Below are positions 31,177 through 40,266 of a stretch of 64,000 nt of DNA, piece by piece. The stretch comes from CAYJBH01 sp964368625 (GTDB lineage Bacteria > Bacillota > Clostridia > Oscillospirales > Ruminococcaceae). Under the pieces are notes generated by a model. The model was not told the DNA's origin. It ran no database searches and saw only the letters and a list, made by a program, of their open reading frames with translations. Positions within the stretch are counted from its first letter, which is position 1; every line of letters begins with the position of its first letter. The translations under genes and the position numbers were made by a program. The DNA lies in assembly GCA_964368625.1 (NCBI GenBank), contig CAYJBH010000015.1, positions 1-64,000 of the forward strand, in the 5' to 3' direction.

Positions 31177-31416
31177 GTGTTTAGGAGAGAATTGGACGGA
31201 AAAATAATGTACGTAGGTCAAACAAAGGCTGTGAGAAGGTTCGCAGTGGAAAACAAATTAGGTGAGTTGGGCGACATCGCTACCATGAGCGATGGCGAAA
31301 TTTCAAGTCTTGTTGAAAATTACTGTATCGACAAAGGATTTAGAATTTTTTACGAGGAAGAATGCATCACTGTTTTGGACTTAGAAAACAAAAAGGAATG
31401 GAAATTTGAAAGGTAG
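31177..31416 (+). CDS. Hypothetical protein, 79 aa
   Basis: GTG start after GAGGGGTGATG. Acidic alpha/beta protein, no family recognised. Second member of a run of very small genes. Confidence 0.55.
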   Translation: MFRRELDGKIMYVGQTKAVRRFAVENKLGELGDIATMSDGEISSLVENYCIDKGFRIFYEEECITVLDLENKKEWKFER

Positions 31417-31425
31417 GGTATTAGG

Positions 31426-31773
31426 GTGAAAATTTATGTAATTACATACAAAGAATATTTCCGAGGGAAAAAAGTCGATTCGGTATTTGTTGAAAAAATT
31501 GAAGCTCGTGAAACGAAGAAGACGTACGTATTGGAGAACAGACCCTACTGCACTTGGAGAACCGTTGTTAAAAAATCGGAAATAGGAGAATTTCAAAGTG
31601 AAACTGGAGACGGTTTCATGTTCTCGCTAACACCGGACACAAAACTTTTTAGGGAAAAGATGATCGAAAAAACATTAAAAACGCTTGAACAATTCAAAAG
31701 AAGAATCGAGGAGTGCCAAGAGATTATCGAAAATGCAAACAGTGAAAAGGTTGTGGAAATTGAGGATGAATAA
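31426..31773 (+). CDS. Paralogous small phage protein C1
   Basis: Protein of 115 residues, GTG start. KIYVITYKEYFRGK...VEKIEARETKKTYVL...VVKKSEIG...LTPDTKLFREK and a helical tail match the next gene closely, so the pair is a tandem duplication. Function unknown. Confidence 0.65.
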   Translation: MKIYVITYKEYFRGKKVDSVFVEKIEARETKKTYVLENRPYCTWRTVVKKSEIGEFQSETGDGFMFSLTPDTKLFREKMIEKTLKTLEQFKRRIEECQEIIENANSEKVVEIEDE

Positions 31774-31774
31774 A

Positions 31775-32125
31775 ATGAAAATTTATGCAATGATGTACCG
31801 GGAGTACATCAACGGAAAAAGAGAAAACACTATTGTTGTTGAAACCGTTGAAGCGCGCGAAACGGAAAAAGCGTACATTCTTCAAAATAGTTGTTGCACT
31901 AAAAGAAAAGTCGTCAAAAAATCGGAAATAGGAAAGTGTATTTCCGATATCAATGACGTTGTATTCTACCTAACGCCGGACACAGAACGCTTTAGGGGAA
32001 AAATAAAAGAACACGTGAAAAACAGAATTGAAAAACTAAAAATTATCATCAAAGTGTATCAAAATGCGATAAAAAATGTAGAGGGGGAAAAGTTTATTAT
32101 GATTGAAAGAGAGAGAAACCCATGA
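31775..32125 (+). CDS. Paralogous small phage protein C2
   Basis: Protein of 116 residues from ATG at 31775. Same plan as 31426-31773: KIYAMMYREYINGK...VETVEARETEKAYIL...VVKKSEIG...LTPDTERFRGK. The two share start, the EARET motif and the LTPDT motif, with diverged loops. Confidence 0.65.
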   Translation: MKIYAMMYREYINGKRENTIVVETVEARETEKAYILQNSCCTKRKVVKKSEIGKCISDINDVVFYLTPDTERFRGKIKEHVKNRIEKLKIIIKVYQNAIKNVEGEKFIMIERERNP

Positions 32126-32322
32126 GCCAATACCACAACGCACTAAAGAAGCGAATCAAAACAGACCAAGTTGTTTTCGCCGAAAAGGTAGAAGCGTACA
32201 AAAAGGTTGGCGAGTGCGTGCTTGTCCACTTCAACCGCCCACCGTTCGTGCAGTTCATCAGACCACATAGCTACTGGAGGTATGAAGGGATTTTGGAGGT
32301 AAACAATGGTCAAAAAATCTGA
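32122..32322 (+). CDS. Hypothetical protein, 66 aa
   Basis: Overlaps both neighbours by a few bases. Basic N-terminus and a proline/aromatic C-terminus (FNRPPFVQFIRPHSYW). No family known. Confidence 0.55.
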   Translation: MSQYHNALKKRIKTDQVVFAEKVEAYKKVGECVLVHFNRPPFVQFIRPHSYWRYEGILEVNNGQKI

Positions 32323-32578
32323 ATTAAAGCAATGCATGTATGTTTTGGATTCTTGCGATTATTTAGGAATTGTAGTGAACGAAAAAATTCACTGGTTAGA
32401 AGGTGAAAACAGCAAATTTGAACCTCTTTCAAATTACGACGATGATATGAAAAACAAGGATGATTCGTCACTAAATGTTGAAATTGCATTCAACGCTGAA
32501 AATTATGAAATGGCAAAAATTTTGTTGCGTGGTTATGTGGTTTTGAGAGATGCGAAACCTTTAGGGTGGTGTAAATGA
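32306..32578 (+). CDS. Hypothetical protein, 90 aa
   Basis: ATG behind TTTTGGAGG, inside the end of the previous gene. Opening MVKKSELKQCMYV is like the KKSEL/KKSDL proteins of the left arm. Acidic middle. Confidence 0.55.
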   Translation: MVKKSELKQCMYVLDSCDYLGIVVNEKIHWLEGENSKFEPLSNYDDDMKNKDDSSLNVEIAFNAENYEMAKILLRGYVVLRDAKPLGWCK

Positions 32579-32748
32579 ATTTAGTCAAGTGTTTCATCAA
32601 AAATGTAAAACGTGTGGAAGAACATGAGGATTACGTTTTAGTGATTGCTGATGTTGACGTTTACGGAAATATTAGAGAGCAACAAAAGAGTTTCATGGAC
32701 ATGGAGGAGTGGAGAAAATCAAAGGAAATCGGTTATTTCTACGAGTGA
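32575..32748 (+). CDS. Hypothetical protein, 57 aa
   Basis: MNLVKCFIKNVKRVEEHEDYVLVIADVDVYG... with an ATGA overlap to the previous gene. Small beta-rich protein. Confidence 0.55.
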   Translation: MNLVKCFIKNVKRVEEHEDYVLVIADVDVYGNIREQQKSFMDMEEWRKSKEIGYFYE

Positions 32749-32761
32749 TAGGAGGTATAAA

Positions 32762-33040
32762 ATGGGTTGCGAGGATTGCGTGAAATTTGATGTGTGTTTC
32801 CACATAAAAGCGAAAAATTTTAGCGAAGCGAACGCTTGTTATTATTATTTAGCAAAAACAAAACCTGACAACACCGATGGTTGTGATATTTGCAACGGTA
32901 AAGCGAGCGTAGTTGATTTGTTTGAGGACACGCACACGCATGTAATATCAGAAGGTGCGATATGGCATTATGACAGTGAGCTTGGGATTGAGGGAGAGAG
33001 TGCCAACTTTTGCTTCATGTGTGGGAGGAAGATACAGTGA
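32762..33040 (+). CDS. Cysteine-rich protein, 92 aa
   Basis: Start at 32762 (MGCEDCVKFDVCFH) follows ATAGGAGG. Three cysteine pairs (CEDC, CDIC, CFMC) with the pattern TDGCDICNGK...ANFCFMCGRKI, common in phage proteins that probably fold around zinc. Confidence 0.7.
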   Translation: MGCEDCVKFDVCFHIKAKNFSEANACYYYLAKTKPDNTDGCDICNGKASVVDLFEDTHTHVISEGAIWHYDSELGIEGESANFCFMCGRKIQ

Positions 33041-33094
33041 GCTTGTTTCATATCGCTTTTGGTTTAGATAGACAGCAAAGGAGTGAAGAAAACA

Positions 33095-33328
33095 TTGAAC
33101 AAAATAAAATGCAGGTATTGCGAACGGTACAACGGAATTGAAGTTGAAAGTTGCGAATCTTGCGGTGCTCCTTTGGAATTCAGGAATGATGATTGGAGAG
33201 AATGCCAAGTATCAAAACTTGAAGCAAAAATAAATGCGTTGGAGTTGCAAAAAAGCATTCCCATTAGAATGCTAGAGCTTCCTGTTTTCGACATACCACC
33301 GTACGATTGCAGATTGAGATACAAATGA
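33095..33328 (+). CDS. Zinc-ribbon protein, 77 aa
   Basis: TTG at 33095 lies 11 nt from AAAGGAG; GTG at 33083 overlaps that site. NKIKCRYCERYNG...ESCESCGAPLEFR is a zinc ribbon, followed by a helix and a proline-rich end. Last gene before a terminator. Confidence 0.65.
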   Translation: MNKIKCRYCERYNGIEVESCESCGAPLEFRNDDWRECQVSKLEAKINALELQKSIPIRMLELPVFDIPPYDCRLRYK

Positions 33329-33341
33329 ATGTTGAAGATTA

Positions 33342-33370
33342 AAGCACCTGTTTAACGCAGGTGCTTTTTT
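33342..33370 (+). terminator. Intrinsic terminator before the head genes
   Basis: AAGCACCTG pairs with CAGGTGCTT (9 bp, 7-nt loop), followed by TTTTT. Separates the small-gene cluster from the structural operon. Confidence 0.88.
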
Positions 33371-33386
33371 GAACATATTGAAAATA

Positions 33387-33414
33387 TTGACTTTTTGTAA
33401 CATGGTAGTATAAT
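33387..33414 (+). promoter_or_regulatory. Promoter of the head operon
   Basis: TTGACT (33387-33392), 16-bp spacer, TATAAT (33409-33414), 40 nt before the portal start. Confidence 0.8.
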
Positions 33415-33454
33415 ATATAAAGAATGCTCTTTTTGAAAGGGGGTTTGATTATAA

Positions 33455-34855
33455 GTGTTTGACCAATGGAAGTTGAAAGCTCGGTCGTTGAAAGCCAAAC
33501 AAGAAGCAGTTGAAACAACGTATGGGCGTGTTTCTGCTGTTCAGCAAGACATGAAAACAATATCAAATACAGATTCACGAACGTTTGACTTGCTTACGCG
33601 CCTTACTGCTGAAACAGATATGATAAAGGCGATTGAAATTGTTGTGAACGAAACGCCTGATGGCAAAATGGCTTCTAACGCATACGTTAGATTGTCAAAC
33701 CAAGGATTCAATCCAAGTTGTGTAACTTGGAAAACGCAATCGGGAAACAAAGTTACAAAAAAAAGAATAACAGAATTTACAGACTTTTGCAAGAAATTTG
33801 ATATAAATTCTATTGTCGATCAACTTGTGTTTTCGAGCATTACGCGCGGTGGAATGGCTTTGGAAGTCGTTGTTGACAGCAAGCTTGCAGGGATAAGCGA
33901 TATTGTTTTAATCGATCCTGCAACGATAAAAGAGTTCAAACTTGATGAAAGCACAAACAAATATAGAATTTACCAAGGGCAAGGAAGTCAAAGCGTTGAC
34001 TTGACAGAAGGAAACTTTTTTTGGTCACCGCATCAGCCAAAGGTTGGAAGCCCGAAGGGAACTTTGCAATTTGCACCTGCTGTAGCAACTACTACGCAAT
34101 ATCTACAACTTTTGAATGATAGCTTGCAAGTCATTGCTAGGATAGGTTATCCAAGGTATGATTTTTCGATAGACAGAAAAACGTTGTTTGATAGCCTTGT
34201 TGATAAATCACCAAAGAACCAAAAAAAGGCTGCCGAAGAAGTTTTTGAAAGCGTAAAGACAGCAGCGCGGCAAATGAAAATGAACTCCGACTTTGTTCAT
34301 TTTGACGAGGTGAAAGCTGATACAATTGGCGGTGGTGTGAACGGTGCAGGTATTGACGTTAGGGCTTGGTTTGAAGCGTTAGACCCGCTCATTTCAAACG
34401 CATTCCAATTGACACCTGTTTTGATGGGCAGGCTTAAAGGCGGTAGCTATTCGCTTGGCACTGTGGAATTTAAGATAGTTACTGACACGGTGGAAAGCAT
34501 GCGCAGAAGCTATGAAAAAGCCTTAGAATACGTATTCGATTTGTGGGCTAGAGTGAATGGGTATGCAATGATTTCTGACGTTGTTTTGCCACCTCTTGAC
34601 TGGGAAAAAGAGCTTGACAAGCTCAAAACCGATTTGTTGAAACTTGAAAAAACAAGAAGATTTGAAGAATATGGTTACATATCAAAAGATGATGCAGCTA
34701 TTTTGGTTGCTGACGTTGAAGCGGCAGACAACAACAATTCGGATGGACGATATGAGTTTTTGAAATACGATTCGTCAACGAAAACAGAGGAAACAACGGT
34801 TGACGATTTGCAAGAAAATCAAAATGAAATTGGTGGTGAAGAAGATGCAATTTAA
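33455..34855 (+). CDS. Portal protein
   Basis: Protein of 466 residues, GTG start after AAAGGGGG. Order and content fit an HK97/SPP1-like portal: helical wing region, VFSSITRGGMALEVVVD with LIDPATIKEF in the stem, SPHQPKVGSPKG, a long LDPLISNAFQLTPVLMGRLKGGSYSLGTVEFKIVTDTVESM helix, and an acidic tail. Twelve copies form the DNA gate of the capsid vertex. It is followed by the protease, as in most head operons. Confidence 0.88.
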   Translation: MFDQWKLKARSLKAKQEAVETTYGRVSAVQQDMKTISNTDSRTFDLLTRLTAETDMIKAIEIVVNETPDGKMASNAYVRLSNQGFNPSCVTWKTQSGNKVTKKRITEFTDFCKKFDINSIVDQLVFSSITRGGMALEVVVDSKLAGISDIVLIDPATIKEFKLDESTNKYRIYQGQGSQSVDLTEGNFFWSPHQPKVGSPKGTLQFAPAVATTTQYLQLLNDSLQVIARIGYPRYDFSIDRKTLFDSLVDKSPKNQKKAAEEVFESVKTAARQMKMNSDFVHFDEVKADTIGGGVNGAGIDVRAWFEALDPLISNAFQLTPVLMGRLKGGSYSLGTVEFKIVTDTVESMRRSYEKALEYVFDLWARVNGYAMISDVVLPPLDWEKELDKLKTDLLKLEKTRRFEEYGYISKDDAAILVADVEAADNNNSDGRYEFLKYDSSTKTEETTVDDLQENQNEIGGEEDAI

Positions 34856-36029
34856 GATTTTGTCAAAGTTTATAAATAATTCTCATGGTGAAATTATGGT
34901 ATACGGCGATATTGTTGATGAAAAATGGTGGGACGAAGACGTTACCGCAAAAGAAATTGCAGAACAGATAAATGCACTAAAAGGGATTTCACTTTTGGAC
35001 GTTAGGATTAACAGCTATGGGGGATCTGTTTTTGCCGGAAATGCAATTTTCAATATAATTGATACTTTTAAGAAAAGAAACAATTGCAAAGTTGCAGTTT
35101 ATGTTGATGGTATCGCTGCATCTATGGGAAGCGGTATTGCAATGGTCGGTGATACCATTGAAATGGCAGAAAATGCCTTAATGATGGTTCACAAACCGTG
35201 GACGATGACCTTTGGGAACGCCAACGACTTGCAAAAAACAATTGAAATTCTTGAAAAAACAGAAGAAGCACTGATGTCAAATTACATGAGACATTTCAAA
35301 GGGACAGAAGATGAAATGAAAGTTCTCTTGGAAAATGAAACATGGCTTACAGCAAGAGAAGCACTTGAAATTGGGCTTTGCACATCTGTTTCTGAACCAA
35401 TCGAATTGGTTGCTAAGGCAAACGGTATAAGCGTAAACAATGTTGGTTACAGCGATAAGATAGCTGAAATCATAAAATCAAAAAAAATTACTGTGAAAGA
35501 GGAAATGGAGGTTAAAAACTTGGAATTAAAGTATGATGAAAAGTTGCTTACTTTTGGATTGACGGAACAAGATTGCAAGGGAATGAAAACGGCACAAGAT
35601 GTTGTTGATGCCCTTTGCAAAATTGAAGGAACTGATTTGAAAGTTGAGGGAGAGTTCATTTCTTCCGAACAGATGAAAGAAGTGCTTGGTGCGGAAATGG
35701 GCGCAGAAGAAATTCTTAGCAATGCAAAAGCGTACCAAGACGAAAAAGAAACAATTGAAAGCAACAAAACAAAAGCAACCATGTACGACAAACTGTACAA
35801 TTCGGCGGTTGCTGATGCGCTAAAAGATGCCGTGAAAGCAAAAGGTGAAACTTACAACGAAGCGCGGTTGAAAAAATATTTGAACACTTTGGATTATTCG
35901 GAGGTGTTGGAACAACAAGCGGAATGGAAAGAAGAAGCAAGTAACAAGTTAAACGCCGGTCAAAGGTTGTCGAAACTAAGCAACGAAGTTGGGGTTTCGT
36001 ATGTTGACCCCGACAAACTAAACTATTAA
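34845..36029 (+). CDS. ClpP-type prohead protease fused to a scaffold-like domain
   Basis: Protein of 394 residues from ATG at 34845 (overlaps the portal stop). Residues 15-170 are a ClpP/S14 fold: RINSYGGSVFAGNAIF, nucleophile Ser93 in GIAASMGSG, His116 in MMVHKPW. The C-terminal 200 residues are helical and acidic with coiled-coil character, probably an internal scaffold removed at maturation. It replaces separate protease and scaffold genes. Confidence 0.88.
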   Translation: MQFKILSKFINNSHGEIMVYGDIVDEKWWDEDVTAKEIAEQINALKGISLLDVRINSYGGSVFAGNAIFNIIDTFKKRNNCKVAVYVDGIAASMGSGIAMVGDTIEMAENALMMVHKPWTMTFGNANDLQKTIEILEKTEEALMSNYMRHFKGTEDEMKVLLENETWLTAREALEIGLCTSVSEPIELVAKANGISVNNVGYSDKIAEIIKSKKITVKEEMEVKNLELKYDEKLLTFGLTEQDCKGMKTAQDVVDALCKIEGTDLKVEGEFISSEQMKEVLGAEMGAEEILSNAKAYQDEKETIESNKTKATMYDKLYNSAVADALKDAVKAKGETYNEARLKKYLNTLDYSEVLEQQAEWKEEASNKLNAGQRLSKLSNEVGVSYVDPDKLNY

Positions 36030-36047
36030 AAAGGAGCGATGGAAATT

Positions 36048-36479
36048 ATGGCTATGAATGATATTGTTGGGAAAATCGTTGTGCTTACAGGAAGTGGCGA
36101 AGTGGGCTATGGGTCTGCCGGAAAACCTATTTTGGGTTATGTGAGCAAGATCGAGGAAAAAGGCTACGACTTGCCAATGTATGATGGCTTGCAACAAGGT
36201 GGTACGTTTACCGTTGACAGCGCGACCAAAACTGTTCTTGGTATTACAGAAGGGGACTATGTTGCAACTGTTGAGTGGGGCAAAACTTTTGTTGATGTGC
36301 CTACAAACACAACTGCACCTGCAAATGGTGATTACTTGGTGTCTGACGGTTCGGGCAACGTGAAGACAACCACAAGCATTACCGCAACTACTCCTGCAAC
36401 TCCGTTCCAACTTCCTACTAACTGTGTTGCTCTTGGCGTTGATGCAACGGCGAAAACTGCAACCATTAAGATTGTATAA
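36048..36479 (+). CDS. Head decoration-like protein
   Basis: Protein of 143 residues; the ATG at 36048 (MAMNDIVGKIVVLT) has GGAG about 10 nt upstream. Beta-rich with Gly/Thr-rich loops (TVEWGKTFVDVPTNTTAPANGDYLVSD). Position between protease and capsid and its composition suggest a decoration or capsid-stabilising protein (gpD-like role). Confidence 0.6.
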   Translation: MAMNDIVGKIVVLTGSGEVGYGSAGKPILGYVSKIEEKGYDLPMYDGLQQGGTFTVDSATKTVLGITEGDYVATVEWGKTFVDVPTNTTAPANGDYLVSDGSGNVKTTTSITATTPATPFQLPTNCVALGVDATAKTATIKIV

Positions 36480-36497
36480 AAGAAAGGTAGTGAAATA

Positions 36498-37553
36498 ATG
36501 GGAATTTTCAAAGTCACTGGTAATATCATTGCTGATGTGCAATCTAGCGGCAAAAGCGTAAATGATGTTATGCGGAAAGTGTACGAAGGCGAAATTGCTG
36601 ATGCTGTTAAGAAAAACAGCAAAATGGAAAACGTAAGCCCTATCAAAATGGCAATGATGGAGCTTGGAATTGACAACACTTCGATGGTGAAAAACATGAC
36701 AACTGCTGATGCAGGGGAGTATTTGCTACCTGCGTACATTGATACACGACTTCGGGAAACCATTGGCGCATCCAATATGATTGGCTATTTGGTTGAGGGC
36801 GAAGTGCCTGTGAATAGCACTGTTGTTAAATCCGGAAAGTTGGACATGTTCAGCGATGAAAACAAAAACGCTTCCAAGTTGGCAAGGGTTGCAGAGGGTG
36901 CAGATTTGCCACTTGCAACAATTAAGATGGGCGAAGCTGCCATCAGTTTGCACAAACTCGGTAGGGCAGTTGAATACACCTACGAAACGATGATGTACAT
37001 GACTGTTCCGCTTTTCACAAAAATCATCGATGCTATTGCGAATGATGCACAACATCAAAACGTGCTTCGTGCAACAAATGTGCTTGTAAATGGTGATGGC
37101 AATAAAAATGCAATTGAAAGCATTTTGAAAACCGCAACCGCAAACAAAATCACGGAAGACGAGATCACAAAAGCGATCAGAATGTTTGGTGACAAATGCC
37201 AATTGCCGGTCACTACTATCATTGCAGGTGGTGACATGTTCGATTCTTTGTACAACATGAAGCACAGCACAAATGAAGCTCTTGGTGGATTGCGCGTTGG
37301 TTTCAACACTCCGCAATATCCGCAAATGAGCCAAATAGACTTGATTCGTTCGGATGTTCCGAATGATGGCGCGAAAGCAAGGATTGTCATGCTAAACAAA
37401 CAGTATGCATTGAGCCGTTATGTGGCGGTTGGTTCTATGATTGAGGAATACGCAAAGAACATTCGAAATCAAACCAACCTGCAAACCATTTCCGAAATTT
37501 CTGCTTATGGCAAATTTATGGATAGTGCTTGCGCTGCTGTAACATCTGCTTAA
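36498..37553 (+). CDS. Major capsid protein
   Basis: Protein of 351 residues between decoration and head-end terminator. N-terminal arm, then AGEYLLPAYIDTRLRETIGASNMIGYLVEGEVPVNSTVV, an E-loop-like stretch, VLVNGDGNKNAIESIL, ATTIIAGGDMF-type segment and an A-domain ending YALSRYVAVGSMIEEYAKN. This is the HK97-fold layout. Followed by a strong terminator, as is common for capsid genes. Confidence 0.82.
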   Translation: MGIFKVTGNIIADVQSSGKSVNDVMRKVYEGEIADAVKKNSKMENVSPIKMAMMELGIDNTSMVKNMTTADAGEYLLPAYIDTRLRETIGASNMIGYLVEGEVPVNSTVVKSGKLDMFSDENKNASKLARVAEGADLPLATIKMGEAAISLHKLGRAVEYTYETMMYMTVPLFTKIIDAIANDAQHQNVLRATNVLVNGDGNKNAIESILKTATANKITEDEITKAIRMFGDKCQLPVTTIIAGGDMFDSLYNMKHSTNEALGGLRVGFNTPQYPQMSQIDLIRSDVPNDGAKARIVMLNKQYALSRYVAVGSMIEEYAKNIRNQTNLQTISEISAYGKFMDSACAAVTSA

Positions 37554-37562
37554 AAACAAACA

Positions 37563-37596
37563 AAAACGCTTCTATGGAAACATGGGAGCGTTTTTT
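37563..37596 (+). terminator. Intrinsic terminator after the capsid gene
   Basis: 14-bp stem (two G-U pairs) with GAAA loop, then six T. Confidence 0.9.
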
Positions 37597-37614
37597 ATGA
37601 AAATATATTGCTTA

Positions 37615-37642
37615 TTGATTTTATGAAAAAATGTAGTATAAT
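37615..37642 (+). promoter_or_regulatory. Promoter after the capsid gene
   Basis: TTGATT (37615-37620), 16-bp spacer, TATAAT (37637-37642), before the fibre-like gene. Confidence 0.7.
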
Positions 37643-37673
37643 AAAAAGACAAAGATGATTTGAGGTGCTTTGC

Positions 37674-38663
37674 ATGGGCGAATGTGTTATAGCAGGAATG
37701 GGTGGAAAGCCTTTTTTTAAAGGGTTGCAAAACAATTTAAACACAACCGTAGATGGATACGCCTTGGATGCAAAACAAGGGAAAGAACTTAATAATTCGA
37801 TTGGCAAAATCCCCATAACCCCAAACGGCAACCTGCTAGATAATGCTTGGTTTGGTTCGGATTACGCCATAAATCAAAGAAAAATATACAACCAATCCAC
37901 TGCCACATTTGGATTCACAAGCGATAGGTGGCTGACACCGATTGTTTTTACGATTGAACCAAAGTGGATTACACTAGATGGAACTGGTAGTCTATATCAA
38001 CGGTTAGAGTATAGCAGATTCAATACAGGCACATATACGGTCTCTTACCTAGATGACTCGCTAAATGTATATACGCATACATTTACAATCGATGATAACA
38101 AGGCAATCACAACTATAAAAAGAGATGACACAAATGGAACTACAGTTGAGTTGCTGAACGATGCCTCGAAACAATATTTCTATGTTAAAATTTTCAACAC
38201 TGATAAAACAACAAAAATTATTGCTGCAAAACTAGAAGAGGGTGACCTATCCACAATATCTTACACCACGCCACATAACATTCCCTTAGAACTTGTTAAA
38301 TGTAAGGGATATTATAACAGGCTAGAGCTTCCAAATGATTCAAATAAAGCTGCTTTTTACGCGTTTTTAACGGGCGCTAACAGCCTGTATGGTAGATTTA
38401 TTTTTTCGGCAGGATTGTCTATGAACGGAAGAATAAATCCAACCGTTTCGTGGTCATCTATAAATGATGCGCATTTAAGTGTTGACCCACAGGTATCAAC
38501 GAGAAAAACAGAGGTAACAATCCATTCTGCATACGTAGAGGGCAGTCAAATTGTAGGACTTTTGAAAGTGCCCAGTTCCGATTTTACAACTGGTTTTGTA
38601 TACGTGTACGGTAGTGCGCAAAATGAGTCTCCCTTCATAATTGAAGTTTCGGAGGAACTATAG
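37674..38663 (+). CDS. Tail-fibre-like / receptor-binding protein
   Basis: Protein of 329 residues; ATG at 37674 is 6 nt after GAGGTG (the GTG at 37665 lies in that site). The N-terminus has NNLNTTVDGYALDAKQGKEL, a motif found at the shaft-to-head joint of many fibres; the rest is beta-rich with NLLDNAWFGSDYAINQR and FTSDRWL, as in carbohydrate-binding fibre tips. It is separated from the tail genes by over 10 kb, so it may be a head fibre or a variable receptor protein. Confidence 0.7.
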   Translation: MGECVIAGMGGKPFFKGLQNNLNTTVDGYALDAKQGKELNNSIGKIPITPNGNLLDNAWFGSDYAINQRKIYNQSTATFGFTSDRWLTPIVFTIEPKWITLDGTGSLYQRLEYSRFNTGTYTVSYLDDSLNVYTHTFTIDDNKAITTIKRDDTNGTTVELLNDASKQYFYVKIFNTDKTTKIIAAKLEEGDLSTISYTTPHNIPLELVKCKGYYNRLELPNDSNKAAFYAFLTGANSLYGRFIFSAGLSMNGRINPTVSWSSINDAHLSVDPQVSTRKTEVTIHSAYVEGSQIVGLLKVPSSDFTTGFVYVYGSAQNESPFIIEVSEEL

Positions 38664-38672
38664 GAGGTCAAA

Positions 38673-39032
38673 ATGGACAATAATTTGCAGCCTTATATCG
38701 TTTATGTTCAAACAGACGATCAGAACCGCATCACGGCGATAAACTCTTCGGCGTTCATCGATGACACAACAGGATGGATTGCTATTGACGAGGGGCATAG
38801 TGGCAAATACCACCATGCGCAAGGAAACTATTTGGAATTTCCGTTGGTGGATGAAAACGGTGTTTTCAATTATAAACTGGTTGGAAATGTGGTAGCCTTT
38901 CTAAACGAACAGGAAAAGCAGATGGAATTAGACAGGTTATCTTCTAATTTCAACATGTTGCCAACAACGGAACAACGTGTAGAAGCGTTGGAAATGGCGT
39001 TTTTATCGTTATTGGAAGGGGGTGCAATGTAA
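38673..39032 (+). CDS. Fibre-associated small protein, 119 aa
   Basis: YIVYVQTDDQNRITAINSSAFIDDTTGWIAIDEGHSGKYHHAQGNYLEFPL...YKL resembles the small proteins encoded next to fibre genes in Firmicute phages (tail-fibre accessory type, IDEGxGDKYxHAQGNY). The C-terminal helix ends TTEQRVEALEMAFLSLL. AGGAGG lies upstream. Confidence 0.7.
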   Translation: MDNNLQPYIVYVQTDDQNRITAINSSAFIDDTTGWIAIDEGHSGKYHHAQGNYLEFPLVDENGVFNYKLVGNVVAFLNEQEKQMELDRLSSNFNMLPTTEQRVEALEMAFLSLLEGGAM

Positions 39033-39148
39033 TGTATTTATTTATTAAAATTCAGTACATGCTTAAAATGATTGACGAACAGAAAGTGATGTCGTATGTT
39101 CCAAGATGGATAACGGAAGAACAAGCAAATGCCATTATTGGGAAATGA
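39032..39148 (+). CDS. XkdX-like small protein, 38 aa
   Basis: MYLFIKIQYMLKMIDEQKVMSYVPRWITEEQANAIIGK fits the XkdX family: a short helical protein ending with ITxEQAxxIxG, encoded after fibre genes. The ATG overlaps the previous stop region. Confidence 0.7.
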   Translation: MYLFIKIQYMLKMIDEQKVMSYVPRWITEEQANAIIGK

Positions 39149-39159
39149 GGATTTAATAT

Positions 39160-39975
39160 ATGTTGATTGACAGCAGTGTATACGCGAACAAGGCAAATCA
39201 ATTGCTTGAATACGCGGAGAAAACTACAATTCCATACGTTCTTGGCGGTAGTACATTAGAGGGGATGGACTGTCAAGGGCTATGTGAGTATCTGCTTGAT
39301 AGGTGCGGTTATGCGGTGAACTACAAAGGTTCTAACGATATGGGGCGTAACGCGTTATCATGGCGCGGAACACCTGAAGAATGCGTTGCTAAGTTTGGCA
39401 AAGTGCCCGAAGGCGCATGGTTGTTTATCCATTCTCACAACGGTGGAGAGCCTGACAGCTACAAAGCTGACGGCATAGGTAACTTTTCACACGTCGGCGT
39501 GTATATCGGCGGTGAAGTAGCCGTACACGCATCGGCTAGTAGGAGCAAAGTAGCACGTAGTACATTTAAAGGAAAATCGATCAATGGTGGGTGGAATGTT
39601 GTAGGATTGTGTAAACACATAGACTATGGTGTTTCGGAAGTTGCCGAGGAATCCTCGTCGACTGGGGAAGTGGCTATTTCCGAAATGGAAACAACCATTG
39701 CAACCCCTACAATCAGCGTACCTACGTTCGGAGCGATGTGGATGCCACAGTATGCATCGTTTACGTGGCGAATGGGTGATAAAGGTTATGGGACAAGAGA
39801 AGTGCAAGATGGTTTGCGTAAAATCGGCTACGACCTTACGGTAGATGGGGACTTCGGGCGTGGCACAGATTGGGCGGTAAAGCACTTCCAAACCGCACAA
39901 GGACTTGAAGCCGACGGCGTAGTTGGGAAACGAACGTGGGCAAAATTGATTGATGCGGTTAATGCAAGGGGGTAA
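39160..39975 (+). CDS. Endolysin: NlpC/P60 peptidase with peptidoglycan-binding domain
   Basis: Protein of 271 residues. The N-terminal NlpC/P60 domain has the catalytic Cys38 in GMDCQGLCEY and His111 in NFSHVGVYIG, with a further His123. A linker rich in Ser/Thr/Glu leads to a PG_binding_1 domain (about 200-268: YGTREVQDGLRKIGYDLTVDGDFGRGTDWAVKHFQ). It would cut the cell-wall peptide at lysis. It is next to the holin genes. Confidence 0.9.
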   Translation: MLIDSSVYANKANQLLEYAEKTTIPYVLGGSTLEGMDCQGLCEYLLDRCGYAVNYKGSNDMGRNALSWRGTPEECVAKFGKVPEGAWLFIHSHNGGEPDSYKADGIGNFSHVGVYIGGEVAVHASASRSKVARSTFKGKSINGGWNVVGLCKHIDYGVSEVAEESSSTGEVAISEMETTIATPTISVPTFGAMWMPQYASFTWRMGDKGYGTREVQDGLRKIGYDLTVDGDFGRGTDWAVKHFQTAQGLEADGVVGKRTWAKLIDAVNARG

Positions 39976-39979
39976 TGCT

Positions 39980-40264
39980 GTGGAAACTATGTACGATTTT
40001 GAAGTTGCTTGTAAAAACTGTGTGATTGATTATGTTGAAAAGAAACATGGCGCAATCATAAACATAAAAGATGTACATGTTGTATGGATGTGCAAAACGC
40101 TTGGAAACAAGAAGGCGATTATGATTGCTAGTGGCATAAACAAGAGAATTTACGAATTGACGTATAATGGAGAAACAAAAGAGCTTTACTTTGATGTGTA
40201 CGAAAAAACGGACAACGAGTTCCTAAAAGAATTCAAAACAACTGTTGATAACGTGGAGGGTTGA
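39980..40264 (+). CDS. DUF6275-like phage protein
   Basis: GTG at 39980 is 7 nt after AAGGGGG. The pattern DYVEKKHG...IKDVHVVWMCKTLGNKKAIMIAS...YELTYNGETKELYFDVYEK matches my memory of DUF6275, frequent in Firmicute phages near lysis genes. Function unknown. Confidence 0.6.
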   Translation: METMYDFEVACKNCVIDYVEKKHGAIINIKDVHVVWMCKTLGNKKAIMIASGINKRIYELTYNGETKELYFDVYEKTDNEFLKEFKTTVDNVEG

Positions 40265-40266
40265 AA

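Noticed and set aside
39160..39975. Endolysin as a tail-tip peptidase
   Set aside because: It has a cell-wall binding domain and lies beside the holin genes, far from the tail tip genes.
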